A DNA stretch of 64,000 nt from Buttiauxella sp965119215 (GCA_965119215.1 CBCPKK010000005.1:248001-312000); one strand, 5' to 3'; shown: positions 1 through 9,224, counted from the stretch's first letter. The notes: generated by a model from the letters alone, not told the origin. Translations and numbers: made by a program.

Positions 1-1
1 T

Positions 2-2365
2 GCATACCGCCATCGTGTTTCTTTAGCGCACCAATTTGGTCTGGGTGAGGTCGTAGCCAGGCTAGCCATTGGGCAACTCAACCTCGATTCCTGCCTCTCG
101 TCGGTGGAAAGAACATATTACGAATCTTTGTTAAGAACAATGGTCATGAAAGAACCCGAATTAGCACGTTTTGATGGAGAGTTGCATTCCCGTCAGGTGG
201 CGGGCTTTGCTGACCTCGATCTTAAACGAATCAAGGCTGCAAGCCTTGAAGTCGTGCGGGCACACCACAAACAGATCCCATCAAAAAATGCCGGTTTTGG
301 TCCCATTGGGATTTTGCGTTCCGAGATGGTGAAAAAAAGAGGGCATATGCCTATCCGGCAATTGATGTCGAAGGCGGGATCGGCAATTCAAGCACTAAAA
401 CCAGTAATGATGATGAGCCCATTATCCGTTGCTCAATTCCTGCTCCCAGGAAAACAGAAATTTGACCTTCTGGTTATGGATGAGGCTAGCCAGATACAGC
501 CCGTTGATGCTATTGGTGCCATTGCACGTTGTAAACAAGTTGTCGTAGTGGGGGATGAGCGTCAACTTCCACCGACGCGCTTCTTCGCCAAAATGACTGA
601 GTCAGTGAATGATGATGACGATGATGTCGCTCAAGTTTCTGATATTGAAAGCATACTTGGGTTGTTTGTTGCGCGGGGTTTACCGCAACGAATGTTAAGA
701 TGGCACTATCGTAGTCGACATGAATCTTTGATCGCCGTTTCAAATACTCAGTTTTATGAAAATAAACTCTTTATTGTTCCTAGCCCTTACACTCAGGAAG
801 CAGGAATGGGGTTGCAATTCCGGCATGTACCAGAGGGCTTTTTTGAAACAGGGAAAGGCGTTAATGCTGTTGAGGCTAAACAAGTCGCTTTGGCCATAAT
901 GGAACATGCTCGTAAGTATCCAGAGCAGTCGTTGGGTGTAGCAACATTTTCCGTTTCACAGCGTAAAGTGATCCAGGATGAACTTGAACTATTGCGACGA
1001 TTGAATCCTGATTTAGAGGAATTCTTTAACGCCCATCCCAGCGAACCATTCTTTGTCAAAAACCTTGAAAACGTCCAGGGTGATGAACGCGATGTCATTA
1101 TGATATCAGTCGGTTATGCACGAAATGCTCAGGGCTATATGGCGATGCGTTTTGGACCTTTGGGAGCAGAAGGTGGGGAGCGTAGGCTTAATGTTTTAAT
1201 TAGTCGTGCAAAACGACGTTGTGAAGTTTTCGCTTCTATAACTGATGAAGATATCGATTTAGAACGCGCGAAAGGTAAGGGAGTGTTTGCCTTCAAACTC
1301 TTTTTACAATATGCCCGAACAGGTCGAATCTCTTTAGCCCAGCGTACTGAAAAAGAGATGGACAGTATCTTTGAAGAACAGGTCGCTAATGCGCTTCAAA
1401 ACGCGGGTTATCAGGTTCACCCTCAAGTCGGTATTGCAGGATTCTTTATTGATATAGGGATTGCCGATCCCGAAATGCCTGGTCGCTATTTGTTAGGGAT
1501 TGAATGTGACGGTCGCGCCTACCATTCTTCCCGTTCTGCGCGCGAGCGAGATCGCTTGCGTCAGGCAGTGCTTGAAGATCACGGATGGATTATTCACCGG
1601 ATTTGGAGTACTGATTGGTTCCAGCGTCCAGCGGAACAATTGCACCGGACGCTATTGGCAATTGAGTCAGCTAAACGCGAACTGTCTGAACGTGCAGAGC
1701 ACACTCAGCAGCGCACTCGTGCGGTACCAGTAGACATCATCACGGTTGATAGAGGCCCTGTTGTCGAGATTGGACTGGTAGACGCTGACGTTGTGGCGGC
1801 AACAACGGAAGATTACATCGAAGCCACCCCGGTGGGGCACCTTAACTATGAACTGCATGAAACACCATTAGGTATTCTTACAGAAATAGTTGAACAAATT
1901 ATTGAAACTGAATCTCCTGTGCATTTTAGTGAAGTTATTACTCGAATCAGAACTGCCTGGGGATTACAGCGCTCAGGAGCAAGGATTGAGGCGGTAGTAA
2001 ATAGAGTAATCAATCTTGTCTGTAATAAAGGTGAAGTTACCAGAGATGGGCAATTTTTAATTCACCAAAAATCGACTATTTCTCTGAGAAATCGGCAAAA
2101 CGTCAAATCGTTGGGGCTTCGAAAGATTGAAATGCTTCCCCCAAAAGAAATTGCTATTGGTGTTGCTCAAGTGGTTAAGAACAATTTGGGGGCAACAGAT
2201 GACGAGATTGTCGTATCAATTTCAAGAATGCTGGGTTTTAAATCAACCAGTAGTTCTTTGCGAAAAACAATAGTAGACGTGTTGGATAATCTTATCGACG
2301 AAGGTCTTTTTGTACGGGAAGACGCATTGGTGTTAGAAAATAAACTAGCCGTTGAAGCTGAGTAA
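2..2365 (+). CDS. DUF3320-type superfamily 1 helicase with REase-like domain, C-terminal part (partial)
   Basis: The frame is open to the left edge, so the true start and the Walker A motif lie outside the window; 787 residues are visible. A Walker B/DEAS box (VMDEASQIQP, near nt 475-505) and GDERQLPPT identify a UvrD/Dna2-like superfamily 1 helicase. Motif V-like ENVQGDERDV and motif VI-like RRLNVLISRAKRR follow (to about nt 1220). Next comes a Vsr/DUF559-like endonuclease fold (about nt 1365-1665) with GIECDGRAYHSS and a distal WSTDW element. The C-terminal ~150 residues resemble DUF3320. Proteins combining DUF4011, helicase, Vsr-like nuclease and DUF3320 occur in accessory regions and some are linked to phage defence; that role is an inference here. 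It converges on rnk across a shared hairpin. Confidence 0.85.
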   Translation, partial: AYRHRVSLAHQFGLGEVVARLAIGQLNLDSCLSSVERTYYESLLRTMVMKEPELARFDGELHSRQVAGFADLDLKRIKAASLEVVRAHHKQIPSKNAGFGPIGILRSEMVKKRGHMPIRQLMSKAGSAIQALKPVMMMSPLSVAQFLLPGKQKFDLLVMDEASQIQPVDAIGAIARCKQVVVVGDERQLPPTRFFAKMTESVNDDDDDVAQVSDIESILGLFVARGLPQRMLRWHYRSRHESLIAVSNTQFYENKLFIVPSPYTQEAGMGLQFRHVPEGFFETGKGVNAVEAKQVALAIMEHARKYPEQSLGVATFSVSQRKVIQDELELLRRLNPDLEEFFNAHPSEPFFVKNLENVQGDERDVIMISVGYARNAQGYMAMRFGPLGAEGGERRLNVLISRAKRRCEVFASITDEDIDLERAKGKGVFAFKLFLQYARTGRISLAQRTEKEMDSIFEEQVANALQNAGYQVHPQVGIAGFFIDIGIADPEMPGRYLLGIECDGRAYHSSRSARERDRLRQAVLEDHGWIIHRIWSTDWFQRPAEQLHRTLLAIESAKRELSERAEHTQQRTRAVPVDIITVDRGPVVEIGLVDADVVAATTEDYIEATPVGHLNYELHETPLGILTEIVEQIIETESPVHFSEVITRIRTAWGLQRSGARIEAVVNRVINLVCNKGEVTRDGQFLIHQKSTISLRNRQNVKSLGLRKIEMLPPKEIAIGVAQVVKNNLGATDDEIVVSISRMLGFKSTSSSLRKTIVDVLDNLIDEGLFVREDALVLENKLAVEAE

Positions 2366-2385
2366 TCCAGAACAGTGATGCACTT

Positions 2386-2411
2386 AAGGGCTTAATGTTT
2401 ATTAAGCCCTT
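2386..2411. terminator. Bidirectional hairpin terminator between the helicase gene and rnk
   Basis: A perfect 10-bp stem (AAGGGCTTAA / TTAAGCCCTT) with a 6-nt loop sits between two convergent stop codons. It is flanked by AT-rich sequence on both sides, so it can serve both transcripts. Confidence 0.75.
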
Positions 2412-2417
2412 ATTTAT

Positions 2418-2828
2418 CTAGCGGTGGTACTCGCCAGCAGCTTCTGGCTGGTATTGCAGCTCCAGCACTTCCAGATGCGTTTGGTTACCGTTCGGTAACG
2501 TCCAGTTAATCACGGCTCCGACTCGTAAACCCAGTAATGCCGCACCAACGGGGGCCATCACTGAAAGCTGATTGTCGCTGTCATTCAGGTTTACCGGATA
2601 AACCAGTGTGCGAACATGCTCCTCTTTCGAAGCCAAATCGCGGAATTTTACGCGGCTGTTCATTGTTACGACGTCTGCCGGGATATCAGCAGGCTTACGC
2701 ATTTCAGCTCTGTCCAGTTCTGCGTTCAGCGCCATAGCTACAGGCTGGTTGGCAAATTGTGGTTGCTCCAGCAAACGGTCGATACGCTCGGCATCGAGTT
2801 CATTGATGATAATGGCTGGTCTGGACAT
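2418..2828 (-). CDS. rnk: Regulator of nucleoside diphosphate kinase Rnk
   Basis: The 136-aa product begins MSRPAIIINEL and has the length of E. coli Rnk. The N-terminal ~45 residues form a short helical region. The C-terminal half is GreA/GreB-like (MAPVGAALLGLRVG, WTLPNG), as in Rnk, a Gre-family protein that binds RNA polymerase and influences nucleoside diphosphate kinase levels. The ATG at 2828 is chosen because GGAGAG lies 6 nt upstream; a longer open frame starting at 2897 lacks a ribosome site. In E. coli rnk is a close neighbour of rna, but here a 15-kb block separates them. Confidence 0.93.
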   Translation of the reverse strand: MSRPAIIINELDAERIDRLLEQPQFANQPVAMALNAELDRAEMRKPADIPADVVTMNSRVKFRDLASKEEHVRTLVYPVNLNDSDNQLSVMAPVGAALLGLRVGAVINWTLPNGNQTHLEVLELQYQPEAAGEYHR

Positions 2829-2888
2829 ATTTCTCTCCATGTAAAAAAGCAGGCACTCTTGTGTCTGATGGTCGACCTTACAAAAGAA

Positions 2889-2914
2889 AACCCTCACCGG
2901 TTAGAGTGAGGGTT
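2889..2914 (-). terminator. Rho-independent terminator of the GntP-type permease gene
   Basis: A 9-bp stem (AACCCTCAC / GTGAGGGTT) is followed on the minus strand by TTTTCTTTT. It lies 66 bp past the permease stop codon and upstream of rnk. Confidence 0.8.
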
Positions 2915-2979
2915 TGGTCTGTAGTGATGATACTGAGCTTAACGCTTAGTTTAAAGTGAGTTAAGTCACAAACTACAGT

Positions 2980-4356
2980 TTACAAAATAATGCTGCCTAC
3001 CAGAGCGAACAGGAAGGCGATAGTCCCGATCAGCGTTTCCATCACGGTCCAGGTTTTCAGTGTGGTTTTCTCGTCCATTTCCAGGAAACGGCCAACCAGC
3101 CAGAAGCCGGAGTCGTTTACGTGAGACAGCACGGTCGCACCACCCGCAATCGCAACCACGATGAAGCACAGGTCGAACTGGCTCAGGCCAGGCGTTGCAG
3201 CAACCATTGGTGAAATCAACGCCGCAGTGGTAGTCAGCGCTACGGTTGCAGAACCTTGCGCCACACGCAGAGCCGTAGAGATAACAAACGCGGCAACAAT
3301 CACCGGCATACCGGTATCAGACAAGATACCCGCCAGCGCATCACCAATGCCACTCGCACGCAGTACACCACCGAACATGCCACCCGCACCGGTCACCAGG
3401 ATGATGCCGCAGATTGGGCCAAGCGCACCATCACACACTTTTTCCAGATGCTGACGGCTATGGCGACCGCTGAACACAGCAAGAGCAACGAAGACGGTGA
3501 TCAGCAGCGCAACAGGGGTTTTACCCAGCATACGCAGGAATTGAATCACAGTGCTATCCGCGCTCACCCAACCGAGAACGGTCGCAGTGTTCAGGCCGGT
3601 ATCGAGGAAAATCAGCACCAGTGGCAGCAGCAAAATACTTAACACGGTGCCAAATGCAGGTGGCTGGTGTTTAGGGTCAGGCTCGATATTGCCAAGGAAA
3701 GAAGAAGGCAGTGGAACTTCGAATTTTTTACCCGCGTACAGACCAAACAGATAGGCACCGAGGTACCAGGTCGGAAGCGCGATAACCAGGCCAACAACCA
3801 CCAACAGACCGATGTTCGCGCCCAGCAGTTCGCTGGCAGCAACCGGGCCAGGATGGGGTGGCAGCAATGCGTGCATTACTGCAAACGCACCCGCAGCAGG
3901 CAGCGCATATTTCAGCGTAGAACCGCCAAATTGTTTCGCTACGCTGAAGATAATTGGCAGCATAACGACCAGGCCCGCATCAAAGAAGATCGGGAAGCCG
4001 AACAGCAACGATGCCACGCCAAGCGCCAGTGGAGCACGCTGTGAACCAAATTTACCGACCAACGTGTCAGCAAGAACTTTGGCACCGCCAGAGATTTCGA
4101 GCAAACGGCCAATCATTGCGCCGAGGCCAACCAGCAGAGCAACGCCCGCCAGGGTACTACCAAAACCGCCCAGAATAGTGGGGACGATTTTATCAAACGG
4201 AACACCGGTCACCAGGGCGACGACCACACTCACCAGTGTTAATGCTAAGAAGGCATGCACTTTGAAGCGCATGATGAGAATAAGCAGGAGTACTACTGAG
4301 CAGGCTGCGATCCCTAGCAGGGTTCCTGCACCGTAATGGGCGGTTATTTCGGTCAT
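2980..4356 (-). CDS. GntP-family gluconate/sugar-acid:H+ symporter
   Basis: The 458-aa inner-membrane protein is almost wholly hydrophobic, with about 12-14 membrane segments. GntP-family signatures are visible: GFPIFFDAGLVVMLP, LLPPHPGPVAASELLGA, LRVAQGSATVA, and VLSHVNDSGFWL near the C-terminus. Family members (GntT, GntU, GntP, IdnT, DsdX) import gluconate, idonate or D-serine by proton symport. The start at 4356 follows AGAGGAC at a normal distance; the frame upstream of it is untranslated leader. Two GntR-like operators just upstream favour gluconate or a related hexonate. It is transcribed alone, towards rnk. Confidence 0.88.
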   Translation of the reverse strand: MTEITAHYGAGTLLGIAACSVVLLLILIMRFKVHAFLALTLVSVVVALVTGVPFDKIVPTILGGFGSTLAGVALLVGLGAMIGRLLEISGGAKVLADTLVGKFGSQRAPLALGVASLLFGFPIFFDAGLVVMLPIIFSVAKQFGGSTLKYALPAAGAFAVMHALLPPHPGPVAASELLGANIGLLVVVGLVIALPTWYLGAYLFGLYAGKKFEVPLPSSFLGNIEPDPKHQPPAFGTVLSILLLPLVLIFLDTGLNTATVLGWVSADSTVIQFLRMLGKTPVALLITVFVALAVFSGRHSRQHLEKVCDGALGPICGIILVTGAGGMFGGVLRASGIGDALAGILSDTGMPVIVAAFVISTALRVAQGSATVALTTTAALISPMVAATPGLSQFDLCFIVVAIAGGATVLSHVNDSGFWLVGRFLEMDEKTTLKTWTVMETLIGTIAFLFALVGSIIL

Positions 4357-4418
4357 ATATTTGTCCTCTGCGCCGAATTTGTAGGTGAATTGCACACTAA
4401 GCATAATTCACCGCATTG

Positions 4419-4448
4419 CTGATACCGGTAACATGATATCGGTAACAT
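4419..4448 (-). promoter_or_regulatory. Tandem GntR/IdnR-type operators
   Basis: Two 16-bp sites, at 4419-4434 and 4433-4448, each carry a perfect GGTAACAT half-site and a 6/8 match in the other half. They resemble the palindrome ATGTTACC-GGTAACAT bound by E. coli GntR. Their centres are 14 bp apart. They lie 63-92 bp upstream of the permease start; a plausible -10 (TATGCT, minus strand, 4400-4405) places them over the -35 region, which suggests repression. Confidence 0.65.
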
Positions 4449-4649
4449 GGCGCTGTCGGGAATGGACCCCCTCATGTTTATTAACAATTTGAGAGCAAGG
4501 TCAAACTATCGAAATAAACCCTCACTAACATCAGTGGATCAATTGCCCAGCGTAAATAAACCTGTCACGCGCAAAATTTACCCTACCCTTTATAGGCACG
4601 TTCCACCTATGCGCCTTGTGCGGTCATCATCACCTGAACAGGAGATATC

Positions 4650-5480
4650 ATGAGCCATTTCGACAAACTCACGTTAAAGGACGGCAGTTCTCTTTATTTT
4701 AAGGATTGGGGAAAAGGGCAACCGGTCGTCTTCAGCCACGGCTGGCCATTAACGGCGGATGCGTTTGAAGATCAGATGTTTTTCCTTGGGCAAAAAGGAT
4801 TCCGGGTTATTGCTCATGACCGTCGAGGACACGGGCGCTCATCCCAAACCTGGGACGGTAATAACATGGACCAGTACGCTGATGACCTGGCGGAACTGAC
4901 CGCGCATTTGAATCTGAAAGAGGCGATTCATGTTGGGCATTCAACCGGCGGTGGGGAAGTGGCGCGCTACATTGGGCGGCATGGTACGGATCGCGTGGCG
5001 AAAGCGGTTCTGATAAGCGCCGTTCCGCCCATCATGGTGAAAACAGATTTCAACCCTAATGGCGTACCCATTGACGTGTTTGATGGTATCCGTGAAGGCG
5101 TGCGAGCTAACCGCGCGGACTTTTTCAAAGAACTCACTATGGCGTTTTACGGCTATAACCGTTCTGGGGCAGAAATCTCGGAAGGGGTCAGAGAGAGTTT
5201 TGTTGAGCAAGGCATGCAGGGCGGAATCAAAGCGCTATACGACTGTATTAAAGCGTTCTCTGAAACCGATATGCGCGAAGACTTAAAGAAAATGACCATT
5301 CCGACGCTGGTTATTCATGGTGACGACGACCAAATTGTGCCGTTTGAAACCTGCGGGAAAGTCATTGCGGCAACATTATCGAACTCGATTTTCAAGGTCT
5401 ATGAAGGCGGGTCGCACGGCATTTGTACCACGGAGAAAGACCGGGTAAATGCGGATTTGCTGGAGTTTATCACCTCGTAA
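4650..5480 (+). CDS. Alpha/beta hydrolase, non-haem chloroperoxidase/esterase type
   Basis: The 276-aa cytoplasmic protein has the complete catalytic triad of the family. Nucleophile Ser98 lies in GHSTGG, the acid is one of Asp225-Asp227 in HGDDDQIVP, and His256 lies in GGSHGI. HGWPLTADAF forms the oxyanion loop, and the cofactor-free chloroperoxidase/aryl-esterase subgroup is the closest match. No signal peptide is present. AGGAGATATC directly precedes the ATG. It is a single gene with its own downstream hairpin, transcribed divergently from the GntP permease. The natural substrate cannot be read from the sequence. Confidence 0.85.
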   Translation: MSHFDKLTLKDGSSLYFKDWGKGQPVVFSHGWPLTADAFEDQMFFLGQKGFRVIAHDRRGHGRSSQTWDGNNMDQYADDLAELTAHLNLKEAIHVGHSTGGGEVARYIGRHGTDRVAKAVLISAVPPIMVKTDFNPNGVPIDVFDGIREGVRANRADFFKELTMAFYGYNRSGAEISEGVRESFVEQGMQGGIKALYDCIKAFSETDMREDLKKMTIPTLVIHGDDDQIVPFETCGKVIAATLSNSIFKVYEGGSHGICTTEKDRVNADLLEFITS

Positions 5481-5503
5481 TTTTCGCTACATCAGATATT
5501 TGA

Positions 5504-5556
5504 AAACCGCCCTTATTCCTTGACTCTCTGCCAGTGCGTCAGGGTAAGGGCGGTTT
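5504..5556. terminator. Large bidirectional hairpin terminator
   Basis: A 12-bp stem (AAACCGCCCTTA / TAAGGGCGGTTT) encloses a 29-nt loop with a further TTGAC/GTCA pairing. GTTT follows on the plus strand and TTTTC on the minus strand. It lies between the convergent hydrolase gene and the small ORF at 5572-5724. Confidence 0.65.
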
Positions 5557-5571
5557 GTTTGCCGCCCCGTG

Positions 5572-5724
5572 TTAAGCCTTTTTCGCAACGGGGAGCATAA
5601 TTTCTTTCAGTATTTCATAGCGTTGTTGCGGAGAAAGCCAAATCAAACCCAGCAGTTTGTGTTTCTGACCTTCGTGTTCGAATTGGGTTTTTAGCTGCAG
5701 TAAAAAACGTTTTGTCGTGTTCAT
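5572..5724 (-). CDS. Small protein of 50 aa, function unknown
   Basis: The predicted product begins MNTTKRFLLQLKTQFEHEG and ends VAKKA. It is basic, helical-looking and soluble, with no membrane segment and no recognised domain. The start at 5724 is supported by a strong GGAGG 6 nt upstream. The gene is monocistronic, shares a bidirectional terminator with the hydrolase, and is divergent from ypdC with about 150 bp between them. I do not recognise the family. The good ribosome site and placement between two transcription signals make it more than a chance frame. Confidence 0.6.
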   Translation of the reverse strand: MNTTKRFLLQLKTQFEHEGQKHKLLGLIWLSPQQRYEILKEIMLPVAKKA

Positions 5725-5874
5725 AATGACCTCCGTATTTGATAAGCAAAGCCTATGCCTCAAAACCCGGAACTAATAGTGAACTGATTGTTTTTTGTCT
5801 TCCGTATTTATGGTGATTTAATTGTACAGGGTGCTCGGGTAGGCTTGGGTTTTCCTTCTTACGGACAATCCACC

Positions 5875-6732
5875 ATGCCAGCAAGGACTCTGCCCGCCGA
5901 ACAGCGTTTTTTTGCCGAACTTCTCAGCGGTGTGGTGCTCAATCCCAACCAACTTAAACGCTGCTGGTTTGCGCGCCAGCAGCTAACGGCTCCGGCAGGC
6001 AGCTACAGCATTAAATATCCTCGCCTTGAAGTGGTGTTACGCGGGGAATATGGCAATTTGTTGGATGCTGCGCAAAATGTATTAGTGCAGGGCGAGTTAC
6101 TGTTTATTCCGGCCAATGGCGTGAATCAGCCCGCCTGGAACAAAGATGTTTTGCTGCTGGGGATTGTGTTTGCGCCCGCTTATTTAAGCCTGTCATTTCA
6201 TGATAAACGTGTGGACCAGCAGGGTTTTCAGCGCGTGCGTAAGTGCGAAGTTCCTTACCAGAACCACAGTGAACTGGTGCATTTGCTTCAGGCTCTCGCC
6301 AGTCTTGGGGCGAATCCGGACGACCAGGAAATTATCCAGCCGCTGTGCCTGAGTTTATTGCAGTGCTGCCGCAAAATTTTGACTGAACCCACAGCCGATA
6401 AACTGGCTCGCGGGCCGTTTCTTTACCAGAGCATTTGCACCTGGATTCAGGATAATTACGCGCGTGATGTCACCCGTGAAAACACCGCAACACTGTTTAA
6501 CATCACGCCGAATCACGTATCGAGATTGTTTCAGCAGCAGGGTAGCATGGGATTCGTGGATTACTTGCGTTGGGTACGAATGGGCAAAGCGAAGATGATT
6601 TTGCAAAAATACCATCTGACTATCCATGAAGTCGCGCGACGCTGTGGTTACCCGGACGGCGACTATTTCAGTCGCCTGTTTAAACGGGAGTTTGGCGTCA
6701 CGCCTGGTGAGTACCGCGATCGCTTTCTTTAA
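5875..6732 (+). CDS. ypdC: AraC-family transcriptional regulator YpdC
   Basis: The 285-aa product has the length of E. coli YpdC and shares its N-terminal landmarks (LKRCWFARQ, YPRLEVVL, FIPANGVNQP). The AraC/XylS double helix-turn-helix occupies about residues 190-285, including ITPNHVSRLF and RRCGYPDGDYFSRLFKREFG. The ATG at 5875 is preferred to an upstream in-frame TTG because homology begins there, although its ribosome site is weak. Its stop overlaps the stop of fryA, which lies on the opposite strand. ypdC and the fry operon are also close neighbours on opposite strands in E. coli. Its targets are not established; the adjacent fry operon is the obvious candidate. Confidence 0.85.
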   Translation: MPARTLPAEQRFFAELLSGVVLNPNQLKRCWFARQQLTAPAGSYSIKYPRLEVVLRGEYGNLLDAAQNVLVQGELLFIPANGVNQPAWNKDVLLLGIVFAPAYLSLSFHDKRVDQQGFQRVRKCEVPYQNHSELVHLLQALASLGANPDDQEIIQPLCLSLLQCCRKILTEPTADKLARGPFLYQSICTWIQDNYARDVTRENTATLFNITPNHVSRLFQQQGSMGFVDYLRWVRMGKAKMILQKYHLTIHEVARRCGYPDGDYFSRLFKREFGVTPGEYRDRFL

Positions 6733-9224
6733 AACTGCAGCTCGCTTTCCAGCAAACTCAGCATATCTTCGGTATTGCTCGCAGCAAATAAAGACTGACG
6801 GAAGGCTTTGTTCACCAGTTTACGGGCCAGTTGTGAAAACACTTTAACGTGATTCATGCCTTCGTTTGCGCCAAGCGTCAGCATAATCACCAGCTCGACT
6901 TCACCCATGTCAGATTCCCAGTCAATAGGCTGCGGTAAGCGGGCAATGCTAATGCTGGAATGCTGAATATGGGTCGATTTGGTGTGCGGTATCGCCACGC
7001 CAAACCCCACTGCGGTGGTGACGATTTCTTCCCGCTGCCAGATATCTTCTTCCAGCGCTTGTGGATTATTAGTGCGCCCCTGAACAGCCAGATTGCCGCA
7101 CAGGTATTGAATCACCTGCTCTTTGCGTGTGAACGTGGCGGGGATAATGATATTTTCCCGTGCCAGCAATGGCTTGCTTTGTTGCGGCAGGGCAAACGCG
7201 TCCAGTTGCTGTTCAATTTGCTCGCTGGAGCGGCATTCACAAACCCGCGTTGCCAATTCCCGACACGCGCTCAAATCTAGTTGGCGCAACAGTGTTTTTG
7301 CCGCTGGAATGCGCGTGCTGCTCATGCTGAATTCATCCACGCCCAGGCCGAGTAACAGTGGCAGATAGCGTGTCTCGCCGCCCAGTTCACCGCAAATCCC
7401 AACCCAACGGTTACGCTTGTGCGCCACCTCAATAATCTGCCGTAACATGCGTAAAAATGACGGCGTGATCGGGTTATAAAGGTGTGCAACGCGAGGGTTA
7501 TTTCTGTCCACCGCATATAAATACTGCGTCATATCGTTCGAGCCAATGCTGAAGAAATCGACCTCATCGCAGAAGTGGTCAATGATGAAACACACCGAAG
7601 GGACTTCAATCATGATCCCTAATTCAATCGACGAAGCGTGGCGTAAACCCTCTTCCTTCAATGCCGCAATCGCTTTTTTAAGCTGCTGTTTCACCCATAA
7701 AATTTCATCCAGCGTATGCACCATAGGGATCATCAACCGCGCATTGCCCCATGCCGCCGCACGCAAAATAGCGCGCAATTGCTGGGTAAATAAATCGGTA
7801 AATTCAGGGTAAATACGCACCGCGCGGTAGCCGAGGAACGGGTTTTCTTCTTCACCGATATTCAGGTAGCTGATTTTTTTATCACCGCCGATATCCATGG
7901 TGCGGAAAATCACCGGGCGGGAGCCTGCATCGAGCAAAACTTGTTGATACGCTTCAAATTGTTCCTGTTCGTCCGGTGCGCTATCGCGGTCCATATACAG
8001 CATTTCGGTGCGAAACAGGCCAACGCCTTCTGCGCCGTTGGCAAAGGCCGCCGCCGCTTCCAGTGGGCTGCCAATATTTGCCGCCAGTTCTATTGCTACG
8101 CCATCGCAGGTTTGTGCTTTCAAACCCACGGTTTCAAGCTGGCGTTGTCTTTGCCGTTCGGCTAAATCTCTGGCGACCTGATAATAACCGCACACGGGTT
8201 CATCCGCCTGCGTCACCAGCACGCCGCCGTTGGCATCAATAATGACGGACTCACCGGACAGATACTGCACCTGCGCAGTTTCTATGCCAGCCAGTACGGG
8301 AATGCCTGCCGCTCGCGCCAGTATCAGCGTGTGCGAAGTGCGCCCGGTTTTTGCCAGCACCATGCCTTGCAACCATTGCTTATCGAGATTTAAAAACTGA
8401 CTTGGGGTAATGTCATCCGCCACCAGAATCGTTGGCTCAAGCAAGATGATAGCTTTGCCCACCGCCACTTGCGGGTAGGCAATTTGCAGCAGGCGCACCG
8501 TAATATCCTGAATATCAGACACTCGCTCGCGCAGATATTCGCTGGCAGACTGCGCCAGCTTGTTACAGACCTCATTCATGTTTTCAATTGCTGCCGCGCC
8601 AAGGCTCAGGCGGTTTTGTGTCATCTGGCGGCGAATATTTCCGGCAAATTCACTGTCCTGGATTAACGATAAATGCGCGTTAATAATCGGCCGACTTTTC
8701 CCATCCAGCACCGTGAGTTGCAGATTAAGTTGCTCGGCAAGCGTTGCCAGGCTGTGTTCAAGTAAGGTGCTGTCTTGCACACAAGCGGGTTGCTTACTGT
8801 AGCCATCAAGGCTGGTGGGGCGGAATATCATCAGTTGGCCTTCACCAACGCCAGGTGCGATGCCGCTGCCATAAATCAGTGTTGGGTTCAGGCGCAGTAA
8901 TGAGCGGGGAAGGGGATGACTGTTGTCGGGCATTTCCGCCTGAATTTCACTGTCGCTATCGGCAAAACGGTGCTGGATATACGGCTCCAGTGTGCGCCAG
9001 GCTTTCTCTTCATCTGCCCCTTTGATTTCAAGGCTGCAAAGATCGTTAAACAACGTACCGGTGCTGATCAACGCCAATGAACTTTTCGCATCAGCTTGCT
9101 GGTTCAAGCGATGGTTAACAAAAGTAATCTCGCTGGAAAACGCGGTGCACTGTTCTTTTAATTCCCAGGCCGGACGCGCATGCAGGCCGTTAGGCAATGG
9201 GCAGATAAATTCAATTTTGAGCAT
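6729..9224 (-). CDS. fryA: PTS multiphosphoryl transfer protein FryA (HPr-EI-EIIA fusion)
   Basis: The 831-aa fusion has exactly the length of E. coli FryA. An HPr domain (1-90) has phospho-His15 in PNGLHARP. An enzyme I domain (about 115-680) has phospho-His298 in GRTSHTLILARA and the PEP-binding segments EGVGLFRTEMLYMDRD and SIGSNDMTQYLYAVDR. A fructose-type EIIA domain (about 690-831) has phospho-His747 in VGFGVAIPHTKS. It would pass phosphate from PEP to FryB. It is the last gene of fryBC-ypdFE-fryA here; GGAGTAACTT precedes the ATG. The physiological sugar of this system is unknown even in E. coli. Confidence 0.93.
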   Translation of the reverse strand: MLKIEFICPLPNGLHARPAWELKEQCTAFSSEITFVNHRLNQQADAKSSLALISTGTLFNDLCSLEIKGADEEKAWRTLEPYIQHRFADSDSEIQAEMPDNSHPLPRSLLRLNPTLIYGSGIAPGVGEGQLMIFRPTSLDGYSKQPACVQDSTLLEHSLATLAEQLNLQLTVLDGKSRPIINAHLSLIQDSEFAGNIRRQMTQNRLSLGAAAIENMNEVCNKLAQSASEYLRERVSDIQDITVRLLQIAYPQVAVGKAIILLEPTILVADDITPSQFLNLDKQWLQGMVLAKTGRTSHTLILARAAGIPVLAGIETAQVQYLSGESVIIDANGGVLVTQADEPVCGYYQVARDLAERQRQRQLETVGLKAQTCDGVAIELAANIGSPLEAAAAFANGAEGVGLFRTEMLYMDRDSAPDEQEQFEAYQQVLLDAGSRPVIFRTMDIGGDKKISYLNIGEEENPFLGYRAVRIYPEFTDLFTQQLRAILRAAAWGNARLMIPMVHTLDEILWVKQQLKKAIAALKEEGLRHASSIELGIMIEVPSVCFIIDHFCDEVDFFSIGSNDMTQYLYAVDRNNPRVAHLYNPITPSFLRMLRQIIEVAHKRNRWVGICGELGGETRYLPLLLGLGVDEFSMSSTRIPAAKTLLRQLDLSACRELATRVCECRSSEQIEQQLDAFALPQQSKPLLARENIIIPATFTRKEQVIQYLCGNLAVQGRTNNPQALEEDIWQREEIVTTAVGFGVAIPHTKSTHIQHSSISIARLPQPIDWESDMGEVELVIMLTLGANEGMNHVKVFSQLARKLVNKAFRQSLFAASNTEDMLSLLESELQF

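Noticed and set aside
4447..4653. 68-codon plus-strand frame upstream of the hydrolase
   Set aside because: Overlaps the GntR operators and promoter region, has no ribosome site and no protein-like composition.
4812..5470. Possible frameshift in the hydrolase gene
   Set aside because: The single frame carries the whole triad and a normal 276-aa length.
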